23,310 nt of DNA from Scenedesmus sp. ARA3. Lineage: Eukaryota; Chlorophyta; Chlorophyceae; Sphaeropleales; Scenedesmaceae. The stretch spans positions 1 to 23,310 of the forward strand of contig RWJK01000544.1 of NCBI GenBank assembly GCA_004335835.1, read 5' to 3'. The number at the start of each line of letters is the position of its first letter. Position 1 is the stretch's first letter. Positions 19,362-23,310 of this stretch are shown in pieces. The notes under the pieces are model-generated. The model searched no databases and was not told the origin of the DNA. It saw only the letters and a program-made list of their open reading frames with translations. The translations under genes were made by a program, and so were the position numbers.

Positions 19362-20720
19362 ACTTTTCATCGTCTGCTGCAGCTGGCGTTGTTTCCTCTG
19401 GTGCTGCTGCTGCTGCCGCTGCGGTGGCCTCATCACCAGCTGCTGCTGCTGCTGGCTCTTCGCTGTCTGCAGCGTCAGCAGGCACCTCACCCTCCTCCTG
19501 CTCTTCATGCTGCTGCTGCTCAGAGGCTGGCTCAGCAGCAGCGCTGCCTGACTCAGCATCTGCCTCCTCAGTTGCTGCTGCTGCTGCTGCTGCTGGCAGC
19601 TCCCCCTCCTCTGCATCTGCTGCATCAGCATCAGCGTCGGCAGCATCAGCAGCGTCTGCTGCTTCTACCGGGTGCGACCTGGTTGAGACAGCGTCATCTT
19701 CCTCCCCTGCAGCAGCAGCAGCAGGTTGGACGGCATAAGAAGGTACTATGTCTTGCTACGTATGCATAACACAGCAGCAGGGGCAGGCAGATCAGCATCA
19801 GATAGGCCACACACTGCGCAGCACAGCCAGGGCCCCGGTCAGTTGTGCAATAACAGGCCTAACAACACAGATGCAGCAAAACACACAAGCCACTCACAAG
19901 CAGGACTGATTGGCAGGTGCTGCTGCTGCTGCTGCTGTGGTTAGCGCATCACTGCTGCTCACCACAGTCGGCACAGCTCAGCAAGCGGTCAGGCATCAGG
20001 GCCGCACCTCAAAACGTTTGCCTCAACATCTGAAGACTGTGATACTACACATGCCAGCAGTGAAAGCATAAAATCCAGCAAACGCGTTCACAGCTGTTTG
20101 CAATGTTCACCAAGTGACACACACAATCACAAGATCCGACCACACCATGTGACACACACAATCACAAGATCCGACCACACCATGTGACACACACAATCAC
20201 AAGATACGACCACACCATGTGACACACACAATCACAAGATCCGACCAGATCGGAGTAGTGGATTGCGGTCAAGCACAACAGTGCCCCTACCGTTCATAGC
20301 GCAGTATACAACTCCCAAACCTGAATCACCAACACCAGCAATGCTGAAGGGTTGCATCAAACCGTAAAGGCCTGATCCACCCTTTCATGTGCGAAAGAGT
20401 GTCTGCCTGCACAGCAGCTGCTGCTGTCCTGCTGTCCAACTCGCCCCTGCACCTCCGTTCAGCTATATGCCGCCGCCACCGTCAAAATCAACATATACAA
20501 CCCGCAACTCACCGGTCACAAAGCCCTCGCTCTGCTCGTCTGGCTCGGCCTGGCTGCCAGCAGCAGCATCGGCACCATCTTCCGCCTGCTGGGACTGCTC
20601 GGGGCCATCATCTGTCACAGCTCCGGCTTCGATCTGTTTCCCGGCTTCTTTCGAAGCCTCTTCTGCTGCCTGATCAGACTTCTCCGCACTTGGCGGGTCC
20701 TGGACTTTGCCCTTCGCCAT
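14665..20720 (-). CDS. MLN51: MLN51/CASC3 (Barentsz) homologue, exon junction complex factor
   Basis: Exons (minus strand): 20720-20513, 19706-18713, 17980-17821 and 16992-14665. Phases join through GT-AG introns and give about 1229 aa. The start MAKGKV at 20720 is preferred over a Met 8 codons upstream. In CASC3/Btz proteins the SELOR region clamps eIF4A3 on RNA in the exon junction complex. Here it is split: exon 2 ends with EPYEVPTSGRFYAHDDRG and exon 3 carries GGRWKHDMWDELKRREERG, matching the family's PTSG-x-F-Y-x-H-D-D-R and R-W-x-H-D motifs. Residues 1-300 are acidic and Ala-rich with GRGRGRG boxes. Exon 4 starts APLIIPEQRDGRGRGRG, continues RGG-, Ser- and Gln-rich, contains EVWIPVQRGDGTITAV, then many PPPQQQQQQ blocks, and ends GGRRYSAIAGTAL. 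It is far longer than plant or animal relatives because of triplet-repeat runs. The 3' end is uncertain since the terminal segment recurs downstream and resembles an acceptor. Confidence 0.85.
14720..16980 (-). repeat. Coding CAG-repeat region: polyQ, polyA, polyS and RGG low complexity
   Basis: Within MLN51 exon 4, CAG triplets appear in all three coding phases as Gln, Ala and Ser runs. About ten PPPQQQQQ-Y or PPPQQQQQ-like modules lie in the C-terminal third. RGRGRG boxes dominate the N-terminal third. The transcript strand reads CAG here, opposite to the CTG runs before acceptors. Confidence 0.9.
17078..17432 (-). repeat. Three upstream copies of MLN51 exon 4's 5' edge
   Basis: True exon 4 begins at 16992 after CAACAG with APLIIPEQRDGRGRGRGRG. 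Copies start near 17133 (APLIIPEQREGRGRG), 17332 (APLIIPEQRDGRGRGRGRG, nearly identical) and 17430 (APLIIP only). Each keeps an AG acceptor. Flanking intron sequence around GTGCTGA-GTGTAGTAT is shared as well, so the duplicated unit is larger than the exon edge. Confidence 0.9.
17661..17738 (-). repeat. Downstream copy of MLN51 exon 3's 3' part
   Basis: The copy reads WKHGMWDELNRREERGADP and sits 147 bases (49 codons) from the true WKHDMWDELKRREERGADPE, in the same frame. The frame stays open between the two. The copy's donor-like site reads GTGATG. Confidence 0.88.
18048..18087 (-). repeat. Upstream copy of MLN51 exon 3's 5' edge
   Basis: TTCCGCAG followed by GCGGGGCGTCTTTGCAGGCG parallels the true acceptor GCCGCAG followed by GCCTGGCGTCTTTGGAGGTG at 17980. 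Confidence 0.85.
18226..18312 (-). repeat. Long CTG run (transcript strand) inside MLN51 intron 2
   Basis: Seen as CAG/GCAGCC repeats on the plus strand, with the longest pure run at 18272-18312. It lies between the exon 2 and exon 3 edge copies and is not directly followed by an exon. Confidence 0.85.
18331..18580 (-). repeat. Downstream copies of MLN51 exon 2's 3' edge
   Basis: A copy at 18580-18516 reads LLEPYKVPTSGAARQ then GTGGGCGCC, joining the PTSG motif directly to the donor and losing the FYAHDDRG segment. Shorter remnants lie at 18440-18415 and at 18372-18331 (LEPYEVPTSGR). The true exon edge is 18713 with donor GTGGGTGCC. Confidence 0.85.
19750..20512. other. MLN51 intron 1, remaining sequence
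   Basis: Between exon 1 (ends 20513) and exon 2 (starts 19706) I see no further exon. The acceptor at 19707 follows a short CTG run, a second CTG run lies at 19919-19936 on the plus strand, and a 35-bp tandem array is embedded. Confidence 0.6.
20114..20247 (+). repeat. 35-bp tandem repeat, four copies, in MLN51 intron 1
   Basis: GTGACACACACAATCACAAG starts at 20114, 20149, 20184 and 20219, exactly 35 bases apart. Units are near identical (one has GATACGAC for GATCCGAC). Confidence 0.93.
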
Positions 20721-20950
20721 GCCACGTGTGTCCGGTTGCTTCAATAACGCTTAAATGTGTTGATGTACCGTGATCTAGCACATTAACATGCGCGTGGCCT
20801 GCAGGACACGCTGTGAATGCAAAGCGATTCCAGGTCTCGTCCACCTGTGGGGTACACTGGCAGAGCACGCTTCAGACGCATAGAACCAAGGTAGATGCAA
20901 GATCGCACTACGCAGCTGCGTTCAAAACGTGCAGGGTAACAGTAACAGTC
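20721..20950. promoter_or_regulatory. MLN51 upstream region, possibly bidirectional
   Basis: This 230-base gap separates the MLN51 start (minus) from a weak plus-strand open frame at 20951. If that frame is real the gap is a shared promoter. No TATA box or named element is evident. Confidence 0.3.
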
Positions 20951-21293
20951 ATGGCGAATGCCTCCGCAGCTGCCCTCTTGTGCAGCACGTCTGCAGCAGT
21001 TCAAGCCTGTTTCATCAGCCGTGTAGTTTCATTCCAATCGTCTTGTGCAGCGCTTGGTTGCTCTGCCGTATCATCAAGCGCCCCTCTTGGTCTTTTTCCA
21101 TCGTCTACCTCTATCAGCCAATCGCTACGGGACCAAAAGCATCAACGTGTTTGGAAGCTTTCATAACTGGAGCGCAACTGTGGCCATGGCCAACAAGTAC
21201 CAAAACGTGCGTCGCAACTGCCTGAAAGCTGACGGTTTGCTCCCTGAGTGGGTGCCAGTCTGCACCGGCTCCCATCACCAGTATGCAGTCTAG
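20951..21293 (+). other. Unassigned open frames, possible start of a plus-strand gene
   Basis: One frame (20951-21166) starts MANASAAALLCSTSAAVQAC and is Ala/Ser/Cys-rich, like an organelle transit peptide. An overlapping frame that stops at 21291-21293 carries RYGTKSINVFGSFHNWSATV followed by NKYQNVRRNC and LLPEWVPVC, which looks more like folded protein. The two are in different frames, so joining them would need an intron or a frameshift. I recognise neither. They could be 5' exons of the downstream plus-strand gene or chance. Confidence 0.2.
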
Positions 21294-21540
21294 TTATTTT
21301 TAAACGCAAATATCAACCAGCATTTGATGGTTGCCGTCAGCAAGGGAGCACAGGCCAGGGGCACTGAGCAACTGAAGCACAAGCTGCAGGAGCAGCTCAA
21401 GCAGCATCGCCACCAGCAGCAGCAGCAGCATATGCTTATGCCACACAACACCCACTCAAATGCAACAGCGTGACAGTGAATGCAGCATCGCGCTTGCTTC
21501 AATGAGCAGTAATGTGGCCTGCTGCTGCATGCTGCACCTC

Positions 21541-22080
21541 CTGCAAGCATGCTGTGGGGTATGGTATGCATGTGCTGCATGGCAGGGCTTGCCAGGAAGG
21601 GCCTGCTGCTGCATGCTTCATCAATTTTGCAAGCATGCTGCGGGGTGTTGTATGTGTGCTGAACAGCAGTGCTGCATGGCAGAGCTTGCAAGGGAGGGCC
21701 TGCTGCTGCATACTGCACCAATCCTGCAAGCACATTCAGCCTCAATGTGTCTGTAGTGCAGCGCATGCAGCAGCAGTGTGGCCCTTGCTATAGCATGCCA
21801 AGCCGCGTTTTGTACGTGTGCTCAAGGGCAAGCAAGGGAGGGCCTGCTGCAGCATGTTTCATCAGTCCTGCAAGCTTGCTGCGGGGTGTTGTATGTGTGC
21901 TGAACAGCAGTGCTGATCGGCAGTGCAAGCAAGGGAGGGCCTGCTGCAGCAAGCTGCACCAATCCTGCAAGCACAGTCAGCCTCAATGTGTGTGTAGTGC
22001 AGCGCATGCAGCAGCAGCCGGAGCCTTGCTGTAGCATGCCATGCGCTCAGCAAGTGTGTGCTGCATTAGTCCTGCAAGCA
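21541..22080 (+). repeat. Complex tandem repeat, ~240-bp higher-order unit
   Basis: GCGGGGTGTTGTATGTGTGC occurs near 21642 and again near 21880; AATCCTGCAAGCACA occurs near 21720 and 21960; GTGCAGCGCATGCAGCAGCA occurs in both units. Shorter sub-units share TGCAAGCATGCTG and GGGAGGGCCTGCTGC. The array sits upstream of the SEC62-like exon, in the position of an intron or 5' region. Confidence 0.85.
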
Positions 22081-22288
22081 TGCGCGTATGGCAGTGTTCT
22101 TGCACGATCGATGCAGCACGCTGCAGCGCACATGATCGGCACGTGCAAACTTCGCGCATACGCAACAGCACCCCGCGGCAGCCAAAGTGGGGGGATGAGG
22201 AACTGATGAAGTACCTGCAGAGCAGCAGCAGCAGCAGCAGGCAAACAGGACCACCAGCAACATGAGCCTGACATTCCCTAACTGTTGC

Positions 22289-22321
<33 letters not shown>

Positions 22322-22323
22322 AG

Positions 22324-23310
22324 GCTGCGGCGCTGAGGGAGGTGACAGACGGCCTCAGGGCAAGAGGGGGGCCTCAGGTAGCCACTGGCAAGCTGGCAGT
22401 GCGCACGCCACATGGCGAGGTGAGACCTTCTTTTTTATGGGGAGGGGGGGGGGGCAACCTGTCAAAGGCAGCAGGTAGCAGTGCGCACGGGAGGTCGGGT
22501 TGAAGACAAAGTTTATGTAAAAAGCAGCGTAATAGCGGTGTGGGAGTAGGCCAGGGGGTGCTGAGGGAGGTGACAGACAGCCTGAGGGGGGCCTCAGGTG
22601 GCAAACTCGCAGTGCGCACGCCACACGGCGAGGTGAGAATTTTTTTCATTGTTGTTTTGGGGAATATACTCAAAGGCGCCAGGTTGCAGTGCGCGCATGG
22701 GGAGGTGGACATGAAATTTTAGGTGAAAATGGCGGCGTAGGCGTGTGAAGGTAGGCCAGGTGGCGCTGAGGGAGGTGACAGACGGCCTCAGGGCAAGGGG
22801 CGGGTGTCAGGTAGCCACTGGCAAGCTGGCAGTGCGCACGCCACATGGCGAGGTGAGACCTTGTTTTGCTTGTTGTTTTGGGGAATGCTTTCAAAGGCCC
22901 CAGGTTGCAGTGCGCACAGGGGCTTGAAGACTAAGTTGAAGTAACAAGCAGCGTAAGCGGCCTGGGAGTGCGCACACCACGTGGCGAGGTGGCTGCCTGC
23001 TGACTGTTGTGTGACTGCTGTTTGACTGCTGTTTGACTGCAGGTGTCCAAGTGGAAGGACTATGTGCGCGGCAAGGACCTGGCCAAATGGCTGCATGTCA
23101 GCCATCAAATAACCAATTGTTGATTGTTATTTGATGTGTGAGTTTGACCGCTTTTTGACTGCTGTTTGACTGCAGGTGCTCGAGTGGAAGGACTACGTGC
23201 GCGGCAAGGACCTGGCCAATTGGCTGCCTGCTGACCATCTATCATCCTTGATCAACCTTGTTTGACCAACGTTTGACCGCTGTTTGACTGCTGTTTGACT
23301 GCAGGTGCTT
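22324..23310 (+). CDS. Partial gene, possible SEC62-like translocation protein
   Basis: One clear exon, 22324-22419 (32 codons, phase 0), follows a CTG run ending CAG and ends GGCGAG|GTGAGA. It reads ALREVTDGLRARGG, then VATGKLAVRTPHGE. The next exon should begin at 23305, past copies of its 5' edge that read EWKDYVRGKDLANWL. Joined, the two resemble the cytosolic N-terminal part of SEC62, where a basic stretch precedes a conserved Y-F-R-G-K-D-x-V/L-x-F-L motif. SEC62 is an ER membrane subunit aiding post-translational translocation through Sec61. The membrane segments that would settle this lie beyond the window. The 5' exons are not identified. Confidence covers the exon; the family name is tentative. 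Confidence 0.4.
22556..22990 (+). repeat. Downstream copies of the 22324-22419 exon's 3' edge
   Basis: Copies at about 22556-22632 and 22761-22852 repeat CTGAGGGAGGTGACAGACGG-type sequence through GGCGAG|GTGAGA. The nearer has an internal deletion; the farther is close to the true exon. A third remnant, GTGCGCACACCACGTGGCGA, is at about 22965-22988. Flanking GGTTGCAGTGCGC-type intron sequence recurs too. Confidence 0.9.
23020..23310 (+). repeat. Upstream copies of the next exon's 5' edge, ~130-bp period
   Basis: After GACTGCAG, VSKWKDYVRGKDLAKWL starts at 23043 and VLEWKDYVRGKDLANWL at 23176; a third copy begins at 23305 and is cut by the window edge. Spacing is 133 and 129 bases. Each is preceded by TGTTTGACTGC repeats. 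The first two run into stops (TGA) shortly after the matching part and lack a clear donor, so the third or a later copy is probably the true exon. Confidence 0.88.

Noticed and set aside
18875..19738. Long plus-strand open frame (287 codons) opposite MLN51 exon 2
   Set aside because: Ser/Ala/Pro low-complexity shadow of the acidic GRGRGR-containing minus-strand exon.
20114..20247. Possible CRISPR-like array
   Set aside because: The 35-base units are directly contiguous with no spacers, in a eukaryotic intron.
23043..23100. True second exon of the SEC62-like gene
   Set aside because: It runs into a stop without a clear donor and repeats at 23176 and 23305, fitting an upstream 5'-edge copy.

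Overview
This is nuclear DNA from a eukaryote, almost certainly a green alga. The evidence is multi-exon genes with GT-AG introns, a plant/algal-type DUR3 urea transporter, a plant-type MLN51/CASC3, TTTAGGG-type telomere-like motifs, TGTAA (algal poly(A)-signal-like) pentamers and very heavy CTG/CAG trinucleotide repeats. A chlorophycean (Sphaeropleales/Chlamydomonadales-like) origin is my inference; the species cannot be read from the sequence.

Layout. (1) 55-1173, plus strand: 3' end of a gene ending in a TPR-like helix pair. (2) 1174-4859: convergent intergenic or 3'-UTR region with minisatellites, a 123-bp direct duplication and telomere-like motifs, and no gene I can support. (3) 4860-12104, minus strand: a complete DUR3 urea/proton (or Na+) symporter gene. 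I rebuilt it as 16 exons; every phase joins and the protein is 662 aa. (4) 12105-14664: spacer holding the DUR3 upstream region, a dispersed repeat and an array of copies of the end of the next gene. (5) 14665-20720, minus strand: an MLN51/CASC3 (Barentsz) homologue, 4 exons, about 1229 aa, with a split SELOR (eIF4A3-binding) region and a long Q/A/S/RGG low-complexity tail. (6) 20721-22323: upstream region with weak ORFs and a ~240-bp tandem repeat. (7) 22324-23310, plus strand: part of a gene with weak SEC62-like similarity, running off the right edge.

The main discovery is architectural. At many exon-intron junctions of all four genes, the edge of the exon plus its splice site has been copied one to six times into the adjoining intron. 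Copies of an exon's 3' edge and donor always lie downstream of that exon, and copies of a 5' edge and acceptor always lie upstream. The copies show graded decay: in-frame stops, internal deletions and lost AG. This looks like intron growth by tandem duplication of splice-junction units. Sense-strand CTG runs sit just before many acceptors, so the repeat polarity reveals gene orientation.

The genes show no shared pathway: urea uptake, exon-junction-complex function, a possible ER translocation factor and a TPR protein. They share only the intron structure. All exon models are hand-derived and untested by transcripts.
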